DNA of 64,000 nucleotides from Saussurea involucrata (Eukaryota > Streptophyta > Magnoliopsida > Asterales > Asteraceae): the NCBI GenBank assembly GCA_033807775.1, contig CM066313.1, positions 91,149,484 to 91,213,483 of the forward strand, given 5' to 3'. Positions 9,760 to 20,267 of the stretch are shown piece after piece; the stretch's first letter is position 1, and each line of letters begins with the position of its first letter. The notes below the pieces were generated by a model that did no database searches, had not been told where the DNA came from, and saw nothing but the letters and a program-made list of their open reading frames with translations. Position numbers and translations under genes: made by a program.

Positions 9760-11640
9760 TGAAACACCCTAAAAACCACAATAAATTTAAACCTTCAATT
9801 TACAAGGTCCACAACAGTTTCTTCCAAAACTTTCATACATAAATGGAGGATTAGCGACAAGGTTTATATATACAACTGAACTATTATAAACAACCGACTA
9901 ATCTAATTCATAACTAATAAAATCAGATTATACGGGTTGTCTATAATATCTCCAAAATACTCCTTGTTCTACTAAATTCTCCAACATAGCTCCGAAAACA
10001 TAACTCTAGGATTTCTCGACACTCATCCTTGCTTATCCCTTCCCGAGCTAGTACCTGGTAAGAAATTTTAATTTGAAAAGATTAGGCTTACGCCTAGTGA
10101 GAACATCCAATTTTCAAATTAAAACTTTATAAGCTTTGAAAACCAAATTGTAAACAAAGCAAATAAATTCACCTGGTCTCAACCTTTCTTACCGTACACA
10201 TAACATCTTTCGATGACGGAAATCATACCCGATTCCATGAATATGACAAACACTAAGTAAGTCATAGCATCATGTTCAAGAGCCCACTACGAATCACCAC
10301 GGATTCTAGATCATTGCTCATGTCCAAGAAATTACAATTAGTCCATGCCTATTTCTTGGAGAGGAAGTATAGATTACAATTAAGCCATGCCTATCTCTTT
10401 TCTTCCAATAGAAATCGGGAATTACGATTAGTCCACGCCTATCCCACGATTTCTCATATCAGTACAAAATGGGAATTACGATTAGTCCATGCCTATTCCT
10501 CATTTTAAACAAACGGGAATTACGATTAGTCCACGCCTATTCCACGTTTATCAAACACACAGGAATTACGATTAGTCCATGCCTATTTGACGTGTTCACA
10601 TAATACTAGTCCCTATGGATCCATTACACTTCCTAACATATGTGTATATCAATCAAAACACATAACAACTCGTATCATAACCTCAGTCGAGTTATAACTA
10701 TGTTCGTACCGTTAAAATTACAATATGTTTCGTTTTCATAAAACATTTGAACAGTACAACATTTCACATAAAAATATATAGGAAAACTTGTTTAGTAAAC
10801 TATTCCGGAACCAAGTCCTGCAAACAGTCCGGAATCCTATCCGGAAACACCTGGAAATCAAACTAATCTGGTACAATCCGAAAAAAGTATCCGGACTCAA
10901 AGTCCGAAACCATCCGGGATAAATCAGGTATTCTATCCGGAAACATATCCGGAATCCGGAACAATCAGGTATCCAGTAAAAACATCCGGACACCTATCCG
11001 GAATCCGGAATCATCCGGTATCCGGTACATTTATCCGGAAACTTATCCGGAATCCGGAAAACTCATCTTCCGGATTCTTCGACACCCAGTTCCATTCATA
11101 CTATTTTTGTTTCAATTTACAAACAACTCTTTCAAATCTATATTATAGAGATATCGATATGATTATAGATTAATTTAACTCGACTCATCAATTTTATTGA
11201 GATAGAAATTAAATAGATGAACTCACGTGGGATTTAGAACTCGAACACAAGCTGCAAATCAATTCAACACAACACTTCAAATTTGAATCTGATTCTCAAT
11301 GATTCAAATCCTAATTGAAAGCCAAACTTTACTCATACTATCAATCTTAATCAAATAGGATTGAATAAAATCACTAAAATTCTTACCGATTGATTAACTT
11401 TCTTTCTGCTTCAAGCACCGACTCCAAACAAAACATTTTGTGAAATAATTCTCAAATATGACCGAATCTCTTTCTTTAAATACCAGATTCCCAAATTTCA
11501 TTTTTGACCCTCAACTATCCAAAATCAAGATTTTACCATTTAACCCCAACTATGGCCAATTACAATCTTGATCCCTTAACTTCAAACTCGTAACTTCCAA
11601 AATAAAAGTACAATAACTATGAAAATATCGAGGTGTTATA
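9760..11640 (-). repeat. Family X gypsy LTR (1.88 kb) with hairpin array
   Basis: Inner end TGAAACACCC (9760), outer end GGTGTTATA (11640). Landmarks on the + strand from left to right are: a stem-loop TAGGCTTACGCCTA (10083-10096) followed by GTGAGAAC; an array of hairpins (10291-10590); and a cluster of about fifteen TCCGG/CCGGA motifs (10800-11070). It has no coding content. The mutated TATA instead of TACA at the outer end is likely decay. Confidence 0.8.
10291..10590. repeat. Array of hairpins with constant loop and changing stems (family X, copy 1)
   Basis: Six units share a ~18-nt centre, TACGATTAGTCCATGCCT or a close variant. Flanking arms pair with each other but differ between units: 10324-10332 with 10351-10359 (CCAAGAAAT/ATTTCTTGG, 9 pairs); 10466-10476 with 10495-10506 (AAAATGGGAAT/ATTCC-T-CATTTT); 10511-10520 with 10539-10549 (AAACGGGAAT/ATTCC-A-CGTTT); about 10413-10423 with 10440-10452 (AAATCG/CGATTT outer stem); and 10554-10558 with a GTGTT arm near 10592. 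The second unit (10371-10396) has a weaker split stem. A simpler GAATC/GATTC hairpin lies at 10291-10306. Confidence 0.85.
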
Positions 11641-12181
11641 CGACACGATTGCACCTTGGCCGGACTTAGGGTCGGTGGAGTATTGGCTGTACGGAGGGAC
11701 ATTAGAGTTGGTTGTATTTTAGTGCAGCGGAGTAAATTGATTAGTTGGTTTAGCGCAACCAACTAATATGGTAATGGGAAAGAGTTGTACACAGTGCATA
11801 CGAGTCATGCTTGGTATTCATATACTTGTTGTATATCTGTGTTTTACAAAATGATTATTAAACTGACAGGGATTTTCTCACTTAGACCAATTGGTCTAAC
11901 CCTCATTTTGTTTTAAAAAATATGTATTCCTGGTCATGAAGCGAGTAAGAACAAAAGAAAGGATAACTTGTAATATGGTTTTGAAGGCTGTGTGTTTAGG
12001 AGTTTTCCTGAAGCGTTTTTGTATCAGTAGTTGTTGATAGTAATGTAAATTATAGCAAAATGTTTGTACTGAATTATGTATTGTATAGTTTTGAGACTAA
12101 GGGATCGTATGTGAGATAATATGTATCTTTTGTTGTATATGTTTGGCATGTAATTTGTATTATATGGTACATGTTTGGGAT
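11641..12181 (+). repeat. Gypsy LTR-like fragment in opposite orientation
   Basis: It contains a perfect stem-loop TTAGACCAATTGGTCTAA (11882-11899) preceded by TTTTCTCAC and followed by CCCTC. This is the reverse orientation of the stem-loop seen in the gypsy LTRs at 22103 and 28745. The stretch has no gene and is cut at 12182 by the K/L element copy. Confidence 0.5.
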
Positions 12182-12639
12182 GGGTTGTTATAATAGGGTT
12201 GAGTTCATTTGTTAACCCTATATTTAATGCTAACTTTGTTAACCAAAATCTTAGCCATTGATGTTAAAACTGACGGATGAGATCAAAAGTAATCAACACA
12301 TTAATTATAGAGTAAATTACAAATCTAGTCCCTGTGGTTATACAAAAATTATGGATTAGATCCCTCAAACGAAATAATTATAAGTATGGTCATTGTGGTT
12401 TTTATTTTGTTATGAATTAGGTCCCTCAAATGAAATAATTACAAATATGGTCATTATGGTTTTTATTTTGTTATGGATTAGGTCCCTATCTAATTTGGTC
12501 ATTTTACATTTCCATTTAATTTTAAAAATTAAATAAAAACAAATTATATAATATAATAAACACAGAAACACAAAGCTCCCCGTCGGCCACCCTTTACACA
12601 ACCTTTCCTCATCGAGTCACCGGCAACTACCTCCGATCA
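12182..12639. repeat. Left copy of 458-bp direct repeat flanking copia-2
   Basis: Matches 17109-17566 without gaps (constant offset 4927), with only two base differences noticed (A/C in the ATATTTAATGC stretch, G/A near 12623). It comprises the left end of element K and the first ~330 bp of nested element L. The right copy continues into the rest of K and L; this copy stops abruptly at 12639 where copia-2 pol begins. Confidence 0.92.
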
Positions 12640-13641
12640 AGCCGTGTTGACAGCTTCTGCCCAAAACTGAGTAGGCAGGTGAGAATCGCTGAGCATTGAA
12701 CGTGCAGCTTCAATAATTGTTCTATTTCTTCTTTCAGCGACTCCGTTTTGTTGTGGTGTTCTCACTGACGAAAAGTTATGAGAAATACCCTTGCTCTCAA
12801 GGAAGGAATCAAGAGAACTGTTTCTGAATTCAGTTCCATGATCACTCCTTATTGAGCGAACAGTCATATTGTTCAGAGTTTCCATCTTCCGAACAAAGGT
12901 GATGAGTTCTTCAGGGGTGTCACTCTTAGAACGGAGAAACATTACCCATGTATAACGAGAGAATTCATCAACTATGACCAGCGTATATTTCTTTCCAGCG
13001 ATGGATTGTTTGTTAACGGGGCCAAACAAATCCATATGGAGTAGTTGAAGAGGAGATGACACTGAGGAAACTTGCTTGGACTTAAAGCTTGCCTTGGTCT
13101 GCTTCCCTTTTTCACACGCTGAACATAAGGATTCTTTGGCGTATGAATGTTGAGGTAGACCAGTGACTAACTCTTTGGATGAAAGAGTATTCAGTGTCTT
13201 GAAGTTGAGATGTGAGAGTCTCTTGTGCCATAGCCAGTTGAGATCAGAAGATGCCTTTGAGAAGAAACAGGAGTTCTTAGTGGTTGTTGAGTCCATGTTT
13301 ATAACGTAAACATTTTCCAAACGATAACCGCTGAGAGCTATCTTCTCCTTTTTGTCAGAGACAAAGCAGGATTCCTTGGTGAAAATCACTTTGTTATCCA
13401 TGTCGCAAAGCTGACTGATGCTCAGAAGATTATGCTTCAGCCCTTCAACATATGCGACTCTTCTGAAGGATGTTGTACCATTTGAAAGTACACCATACCC
13501 TCGGGTGTGTCCTTTTCCATTTCCACCGAAAGTTACAGAGGGACCCTTCTCTTCCTTGTATTCAGCGAGCAGGCTTTTCTTTCCAGTCATGTGTCTAGAG
13601 CATCCGCTATCGAGATACCAGATACCCTTCTTAACCTGCAA
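12640..13641 (-). pseudogene. pol: copia-2 pol, truncated after part of integrase
   Basis: Begins at a TTG-led frame just after TTGCAG (13640-13636). It has the protease segment with DSGCSRHMTG, the GAG-pre-integrase zinc finger (about 13090-13240), and integrase with HMDLFGP, the RSDHGTEF segment and QQNGVAERRNRT. Homology stops at FWAEAVNTA at 12640; the frame then runs one residue into the neighbouring repeat. It is in the same frame as gag, separated by the TAA at 13654-13656. There is no RT, so it cannot copy itself. Confidence 0.88.
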
Positions 13642-13661
13642 TACAAAGGAAGATTAGTTTT
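13633..13661 (-). other. copia-2 gag/pol junction with splice-acceptor-like sequence
   Basis: The - strand shows AAAACTAAT (13661-13653) containing the gag stop TAA, then a pyrimidine-rich tract and TTGCAG (13641-13636) before the pol frame. It aligns with the copia-1 junction although the frame relation differs (same frame here, -1 there). Confidence 0.45.
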
Positions 13662-16062
13662 GCTTGGGTACCCACTTCACCATGTATACGCGTTTGTCAG
13701 TGGAAGTGGTTGGAATGGGTTCAGCAGTCTTCGCAGCATTTGAAGATTCAGCTTTGTCTTTCTTCACTTTGGTCAATTTCTTGACCTCAGCGGTATGAGT
13801 CACCTTGACCTGACTTGCAACTGGTTTGGTCTTCTTTGGTGCTATCTTCACCTTAGCTATCTTATCAGCTTTGGTGGCTGTGGGACACTTACTTGCAATA
13901 TGATCGGTAAGTCCACAGTGATAACATTTCCTATAACTAAAATTAGTTCTAGGACCACTTGTGTGCTGAGCTTTTAATTTGGAATTAGAAGTGCCAGCAC
14001 CAAGTACACTATTGGTTTTTGAAATAGGACGAACATTCAGTTCTTCAGATTTCTTACCAAGGACATCTACTCTGAGTCTAGGAGTAGGTCGCTGAACTGA
14101 TCCAGAGGTCTGATTTCTAGAAACAGATGAATGAATCACTAAGGCTTTGGAAGCATTCAGCTTAGGTACTAAAGTACCCTTCTGAGGATTTTGATAAATT
14201 ACAATTCCTTTACCTTTATCTTTAGAGACAGAGGTAGGTTTTGAATAAACCATTTTCTCCTTACCTTTTGAGGAGGTAGGAGTTTCCTCAGGGATTGGTG
14301 TAATCGACGAGGAGTACTGAGATGAAGAAGTGTCAGCTACTGAGGATACGAACGTTCCAAATTTAAGCATTGAACGTTCAGTGGTTGGTATTGGAGTATC
14401 ATATTTATAACCCAGACCACGTTTATCACTCAGAGGAATCTGAGCCTTAATTATCTCAGTGATCTTTGTTGAAGAATTACACCATCCTTCAACAGTAGCT
14501 TGTTCAGCTTTTAATGCAGCGATAGCTTCCGCTCGTTCAATTTTGACTAGCTGATTTAAATGGACTTGATCTTTAAAATCTTCTTCAAATTTAGAAAGCT
14601 TTTCTATTTGAAGGTGGCAATTTTTAAGCTTTTCAGCGAGATCAAGATTTTGGTTTTCAACCACAGCTTTGCCGTTCATGGCTTCGTATAAGCTTCTAGT
14701 CAGTAGTTCGATTTTACGGAGACTATCAACTTCATCAATATTTACAATATTGGTAAAGAAGGAAGGTGATACCTGAATGGCAGATGTTGAAGTGGAGGGT
14801 ATGTCTGAACTTTCTTCCTCTTCTTCAATCTTGGCCATGAGACATTGATTTGCTTCATCATCTTCAGAATCAGATGATGAGGCTTCTTCATCAGAAGCAG
14901 CCCAATCATAGTCAGCCATTAGGCCTTTTCCCTTCTTCTTAAAGCTTTTCAGCTTTGCATACTTCTCCTTCAGCTTTAAGTATTTGTCGTCTTTATTCCT
15001 TGGAACAAAGGATTTCTTTGTAAAGGCTGAAGGTCTCATGATTTTCTTTGACCTGCACTCGTTAGCGAAATGACCTGTCTTTTCGCAGTTAAAACAAGTA
15101 GCAGTAGCCTTATCAACAAAAGCTGATGACTTAGGCTTGTCAGCTATAGAAAGAGTTTTGTTCTTTCTAAACATTTTCTTCTTGGCGAATCTCCTGAACT
15201 TTTTAGTTAGGAGAGCCAAGGATTCATCATCTGAAGAATCAGAATCTGATGATCTTTCAGAGTTACTTTCTAACTCAGTGATAGTGACCACGGGTCGCTG
15301 AGTAGAAGGTTCCTCTGAGATTAAAGCAACAGGGGTGCTTTTGGAATCTTTTACAAGATTCTTCTTAAGATGGCTAGATTGCTCATGATTCAGCAATGTG
15401 CCATATAAGGTAGCGAGTGTCATTGATCTTAGATCTTTTGACAGCTTGAGACACATGGAATAATTGTCCCAGCTTTCAGGTAAACATTCTAAAAACTTTG
15501 TCAGAACTTCAAAGTTAGAATATTCCTTACCAACCGTTTTAAGATCTATAATTAAGCAGTTAAAACGTTGATGTACTTCAGAGAGAGTTTCATTCTTACC
15601 AGAGATGAAACTTTCGTATTGTCTTACCAGGTTGATCTTTCTTGAATCCTGGACTTCAGACGTTCCTTCATACTGAACACATATTGTGTCCCACATGGCC
15701 TTCGAGGATTTCAGGTTCATGACGGAATGGTAGACTTCGTCAGGAAGGGCCATGGATAGTATGGATCTGGCTTTTGTATCTATAGCCACTTTCTTCTTGT
15801 CTTCATCGGTCCAATGATGGATTTCCTTTGGAATCAGCCTTTCTGGAATAGCAGCTCTAGTTGCAGTGGCTGGAACGGCAGGATCAATCGTTACAGGGAT
15901 GTGTGGACCGTTTTCAAGATAGTAAGGTATAGTAGGGTCTACACCTTCTAAGAAGAGTGTCATCCTATTTTTCCATAAGTTGAAGTTGTCTCTGGAAAAT
16001 CTAGGGGGTTTTGCAAGAGAACCATTGTCGATATAGTGAGTGTTTGTGTTTGAGTTGGCCAT
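13654..16062 (-). CDS. gag: copia-2 gag, 802 aa, two CCHC knuckles
   Basis: ATG at 16060-16062, about 70 bases past the PBS. It has the N-terminal copia Gag fold with FSRDNFNLWKNRM; an acidic Ser/Asp-rich segment; a CCHC knuckle (CFNCEKTGHFANEC, about 15060-15105); a Lys-rich stretch; an acidic stretch; a coiled-coil-like segment (about 14500-14740); and a second knuckle (CYHCGLTDHIASKC, about 13885-13930). There is no internal stop. The layout parallels copia-1 gag, but sequence identity is low outside the knuckles. Confidence 0.88.
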   Translation of the reverse strand: MANSNTNTHYIDNGSLAKPPRFSRDNFNLWKNRMTLFLEGVDPTIPYYLENGPHIPVTIDPAVPATATRAAIPERLIPKEIHHWTDEDKKKVAIDTKARSILSMALPDEVYHSVMNLKSSKAMWDTICVQYEGTSEVQDSRKINLVRQYESFISGKNETLSEVHQRFNCLIIDLKTVGKEYSNFEVLTKFLECLPESWDNYSMCLKLSKDLRSMTLATLYGTLLNHEQSSHLKKNLVKDSKSTPVALISEEPSTQRPVVTITELESNSERSSDSDSSDDESLALLTKKFRRFAKKKMFRKNKTLSIADKPKSSAFVDKATATCFNCEKTGHFANECRSKKIMRPSAFTKKSFVPRNKDDKYLKLKEKYAKLKSFKKKGKGLMADYDWAASDEEASSSDSEDDEANQCLMAKIEEEEESSDIPSTSTSAIQVSPSFFTNIVNIDEVDSLRKIELLTRSLYEAMNGKAVVENQNLDLAEKLKNCHLQIEKLSKFEEDFKDQVHLNQLVKIERAEAIAALKAEQATVEGWCNSSTKITEIIKAQIPLSDKRGLGYKYDTPIPTTERSMLKFGTFVSSVADTSSSQYSSSITPIPEETPTSSKGKEKMVYSKPTSVSKDKGKGIVIYQNPQKGTLVPKLNASKALVIHSSVSRNQTSGSVQRPTPRLRVDVLGKKSEELNVRPISKTNSVLGAGTSNSKLKAQHTSGPRTNFSYRKCYHCGLTDHIASKCPTATKADKIAKVKIAPKKTKPVASQVKVTHTAEVKKLTKVKKDKAESSNAAKTAEPIPTTSTDKRVYMVKWVPKQN

Positions 16063-16129
16063 TTTCAGATAATAGCAAGGAAGAGAAAATATCTTAGATT
16101 AGATCTTGTTTATGAGATTAAACAAATCT

Positions 16130-16141
16130 GCTCTGATACCA
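16130..16141 (-). promoter_or_regulatory. copia-2 primer-binding site
   Basis: The - strand reads TGGTATCAGAGC, identical to the copia-1 site, two bases from the LTR. Confidence 0.92.
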
Positions 16142-16143
16142 CT

Positions 16144-17108
16144 TGTTGGTCCCGAAAGGCTTAAACAAGTTTGTAGAAAGGGGGGGGGGGGTTGAATACA
16201 AACACACTATTTTACTTTTCTAAATTGTTTATTGATAAATCATTAACAATTTACAGCTTGTTGCGGAAACAAGATTAAGGATGAACCTAAATCTAAACAA
16301 GTTGGAACACTAAGGTTTTCTTGCACTAAGAAAGATAAGGAGATTACTAATAAAATCCTATCTTGAGAGATTTGAACTTGTCCAGAGTTAGCAAGTTACT
16401 TCAAATGAAGTGAGTTCATCTCTTTATATACTGCATGCATTTAATGCAATCCAGTATATACTTTACACGTGTCATTAGCGGATTGGTTGCATGTCATTGA
16501 CCTTTGATGACAACCTTAGTAGCCGCATGAATGAACAGTGTAGTGTCAGAGTGGTTGTACGATTTCAGATTTTCGGAGGTTCTTTTCTGACATTTCGTAC
16601 GGTGGCGTGCAAGGGAGGTTAAGACAAAAGTACTTTGTACGGAGGACTTCATGATCAGCTTTCGTTGATTCAGCGATTATCATTTACTATTCAGCAGATG
16701 ATAAAGTTCAGCGATAGCTGAAGTCTTGTACTTGATACTTCACGTTGAGTGGACAAATCTGAGTCTTCGCTGATCCGCATCAGTTCATTAGGAGACTTGT
16801 CGCTGGTTCTTGAGCTTGATCTTCGACTTCAGCGTAGAACCTTTGTTGACGTGAATCTTGTCTTCAGGGATCATAAGTAAACAACTAACTTATCAGCGAT
16901 CACCATAAGGACTGAACAGACTCAGCGATATGGTGAACAGTGTTCGCTGAATGTTTAATTTAAAAGTGCGAGAGTTCCTATCAGCAGTACTGTAAGATCT
17001 TAGTACTTATCAGCGATAGTGAAACTCTGATACATATTGTTTACTTACAATTTTCACTAAGTATTTAAGATAGGGTCATTTTCAAATCACTGAGGGTTTG
17101 GATCAACA
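16144..17108 (-). repeat. copia-2 5' LTR (965 bp)
   Basis: Ends TGTTGGTCC (16144) and GGATCAACA (17108) are near-perfect inverted repeats. 16655-17030 contains about ten TCAGCGA/TCGCTGA motifs. An 11-G run lies near 16180. Confidence 0.9.
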
Positions 17109-17566
17109 GGGTTGTTATAATAGGGTTGAGTTCATTTGTTAACCCTATATTTCATGCTAACTTTGTTAACCAAAATCTTAGCCATTGATGTTAAAACTGA
17201 CGGATGAGATCAAAAGTAATCAACACATTAATTATAGAGTAAATTACAAATCTAGTCCCTGTGGTTATACAAAAATTATGGATTAGATCCCTCAAACGAA
17301 ATAATTATAAGTATGGTCATTGTGGTTTTTATTTTGTTATGAATTAGGTCCCTCAAATGAAATAATTACAAATATGGTCATTATGGTTTTTATTTTGTTA
17401 TGGATTAGGTCCCTATCTAATTTGGTCATTTTACATTTCCATTTAATTTTAAAAATTAAATAAAAACAAATTATATAATATAATAAACACAGAAACACAA
17501 AGCTCCCCGTCGGCCACCCTTTACACAACCTTTCCTCATCGAGTCACCGACAACTACCTCCGATCA
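17109..17566. repeat. Right copy of 458-bp direct repeat flanking copia-2
   Basis: See 12182-12639. This copy sits in its natural context, continuing into elements K and L. Confidence 0.92.
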
Positions 17567-19812
17567 TCATTCCGGTCCCCCCCACTTCACCGCCCCCCTC
17601 TAGATGTAAACACCACCACCGAGCACTGCCATATCTAGATCAAAAACCTTAAACCCGGTAATAAAATAAGTTACAAATCATGATTTAATCAAGTTTAGAG
17701 AACGGAATGGAACCAGATTGAGAATGAACAAAACCAAACTTGGATAAAAAATGAGTCAAAACCAGCTCTAGTTATGTCGTGGAGAATCTCAATTTCACCG
17801 AGTGGTTTGGATCTGTCGTGGGCGAGGGACGAAGCAGACGTGAAAGGGAGGGGGTGAAACTAGTTGATCTCGTACCACTGCTTTCCACATTATCGTTGAT
17901 GGAGGTGATGAAAGGTATGGGGATGTCGGGGAAGGTTATCGGTGTAAAATAAATGTTGGGGTGTCGGAAGGGGGGGGGGGGGCTGCTAGTCTGTGGATCA
18001 AGGGACCAATGAGGAAGAAGATGAAGGATGTTTAAGACTAATGAATACCTTAAGGATGAACAGCCGAAACAAAAGTTGAAGACGAAGAAAATCAGAAACC
18101 GAATTGTAGCGTTGATGAACAATATAAACAAAAATCAAAAGTTGTGGCCATCGTTGAATTTGGTTTCGATTTCCCGATGACTCGATGAACCTGGTTTCGA
18201 TTTATCGATGAATCTAGCTTTGATTTCCCGATGACTCCGTGAACCCGATCTCAATTTATTGATGAATCTGGTTTCGATTTATAGCTGAATTTGGTTTCGA
18301 TTTCCCGATGACTTGATGAATCCGGTTTCTATTTATCGATTTGAATATGGTTTCAATTTCCGTTGACTCGATGAACACGCTTCCGATTTATCTATGAATC
18401 TGGTTTCGTTTTATGGATGAACGCGATTACAATTTCTCGGTGAACTTACTCAAAAGCTTCAATAGCGTTCAGGATTGATCTGAGTTCATGAATGATGTTC
18501 GTTGGAACTGTTACAACGTAATCCCAGGAATTGTGATTGGGAGTAGGGCACAAGTGTATGTTGAGATCAGAATTAATGGTCCCTGGTGAGAGTAGGAGAA
18601 AATGGAAGGGGGCGATGGTGAGTGAACATGGCAAGGTGGGTCTCGGAGTTTAATGGTGGAAGGAAAGGAAGGGACGGTGGCTACTCAAGGTGGTGAAGGA
18701 AGAGATTTCTTGATGGGGAAGACGATATAGTCAAACATAAAAATTAATGTTATTAAAGAAAATAACTAAAATGACCACATTACCCTTAATTTAAGGTAGC
18801 AAAGATTAGTGGAGTTAAGATAGAGGGACCCAACCCAAAACAAAAACTAAGCCATGATGACCATATATGTAATTGTTTTATTTGAGGGACCTAATCCAAA
18901 ATTTTAGATAACCACAGGGATAAAATCTGTAATTTACCCTTAATTATAAATTGGGTCATGTGTAATATTTAATGAAATGAACATCAGTGTTAGGGGTATT
19001 TGTGGAAATTGGTTCATGTGTAATATTTAATGAGTTCATTTGATGTTAACACATTGGTTAACATCGGTTAAGGATGAACAACACATGTTCAAATGTTCAA
19101 TTTATCCACACATGAACACACATGAACTATTAACCCATACGACCAGATTACATGAAGATCTGATAAATTTGTTTATATGAACTATAAACCTACGCATGAA
19201 CACACATGAAATATAAACTTATACGACCATATTAGATGAAGATCTGATAAATTTGTTCAACACATGTTCATAATCAAATTGTTCGTAAATGTTCAACTTC
19301 AAGTTCATAATCACGATGATCATATACACACATACAACGGTCCTTTTGGTTAGCATTCATGTAACAAATGATCTTATATGAACAATTTATCTACACATGT
19401 ACACACATGAACTATTAACCTATACGACCAGATTACATGAAGATCTGATAAATTTGTTTACATGAATTATAAACCCACACATGAACACTCTCCTCAACAC
19501 TATTAAAAACACCGTGTTTCATAACGTTGTTATCTATGTTCATGATGCAACAATATGGATTCATACACTAATTTGATACTAAAAACTTACAAAATATTTA
19601 AGAATTAATAATATAGCTAGAATCAATTAAGATTTGATGTTTGTAACTCCCCAATAAATGAATGTCATAATACAAATACATGGATTTCCATTCATACCCT
19701 TATTTAATGGTTGGATACACATTTGTAATCACCATGTAAAATGACTCCTATTGGTTGATTGGGGTTAACAAAGTTAACACAAAAAGTGAGGTTAACAAAT
19801 GAACCTAACCCT
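17122..19812. mobile_element. Inverted-repeat element K (non-autonomous)
   Basis: Left end AGGGTTGAGTTCATTTGTTAAC and right end (inverted) AGGGTTAGGTTCATTTGTTAAC; homology continues imperfectly for ~50 bp, including a second TAACTTTGTTAACC block. The right end abuts (TA)n. Element L is inserted at 17237. The right part (19090-19470) holds three copies of an ~80-bp unit with ACACACATGAAC and GAAGATCTGATAAATTTGTT. No coding potential. The ends resemble those of elements C and D (GGTTCAAATGAAAA type). Confidence 0.7.
17237..18939. mobile_element. Non-autonomous Mutator-like element L, 9-bp TSD
   Basis: TIRs start GAGTAAATTACAAATCTAGT and, inverted at the right, GGGTAAATTACAGATTTTAT; similarity extends ~150 bp, including GGTCCCTCAAA. 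The 9-bp TSD TTAATTATA is perfect (17228-17236 and 18940-18948). The interior has a degenerate ~33-bp repeat (GGTTTCGATTT...GATGAA) at 18150-18430 and G/C-rich pieces, but no recognisable transposase; possible captured host DNA was not identified. It shares its end type with element G. Confidence 0.82.
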
Positions 19813-19837
19813 ATATATATATATATACACACATATA

Positions 19838-20234
19838 GAGGCTCCTTCAAATGTAAACTTTTTTTTTTCGTGTAAACTTTGTAGTTTCATAGGTTTTTTT
19901 GATGAATTTTTTTTATGGAATTGTTTATTTTGATGAAATTGTTTCATATCATTCATTTCTTAAAAAAATTATGAAATTTGTAGTTTCATAGGTTTTTTTT
20001 TTCATTTTTATGAACTGTTTCATACATTTTTCGTTTCCACCTATGAAACTACAAATTTCGCAAAAAAAATTCGTCAAGAAATGAATGATATGAAACAATT
20101 TCATCAAAATAAACAATTTCTTCAAAATAAACAATTTCTTCAAAATAAACAATTCCATAAAAAAATTCATAAAAAAACCCATGAAATTGAGAGTTTACAC
20201 GTTTACACGAATAAAAGTTTACATTTGAAGCTCC

Positions 20235-20236
<2 letters not shown>
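19838..20236. mobile_element. Foldback element A (~400 bp)
   Basis: The ends GAGGCTCCTTCAAATGTAAA and, inverted, GGGAGCTTCAAATGTAAA are followed by arms that stay complementary almost to the middle (around 20030-20045). The arms are rich in TTTCATCAAAATAAACAATT. It is flanked by TA and CT/TA microsatellites. The whole element could fold into one long hairpin. Confidence 0.72.

Positions 20237-20266
<30 letters not shown>

Positions 20267-20267
<1 letters not shown>

Larger units (their letters stand above)
7795..11640 (-). mobile_element. Truncated Ty3/gypsy element, LTR family X
   Basis: LTR (9760-11640), PBS (9745-9756), leader (9465-9744), gag and the first part of protease are present on the - strand. 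Reverse transcriptase, integrase and the second LTR are missing. The left break is at the LTR fragment 7491-7794. Gag resembles that of the Tekay-like element at 21.8-30.1 kb, so a Tekay/Del affiliation is likely. The LTR is of the same family as the solo LTR 38896-49347. Confidence 0.75.
12640..17108 (-). mobile_element. Ty1/copia element copia-2, truncated in integrase
   Basis: On the - strand: 5' LTR (16144-17108), PBS, intact gag, then pol ending mid-integrase at 12640. Reverse transcriptase, RNase H, PPT and 3' LTR are lacking. The outer LTR edge is followed by GGGTT (17109-17113), which equals 12182-12186 at the start of the other flank copy and is the likely original TSD sequence. The truncation point joins directly to the flank duplication. 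Confidence 0.88.

Noticed and set aside
10272..10508. 78-codon frame with repeated LVHAY (and 48051-48413 with LLYAY)
   Set aside because: By-product of the hairpin array loop; not coding.
12410..12601. 63-codon frame found identically at 17337-17528
   Set aside because: Identity comes from the 458-bp flank duplication; the frame lies in a MULE TIR and is not a gene.
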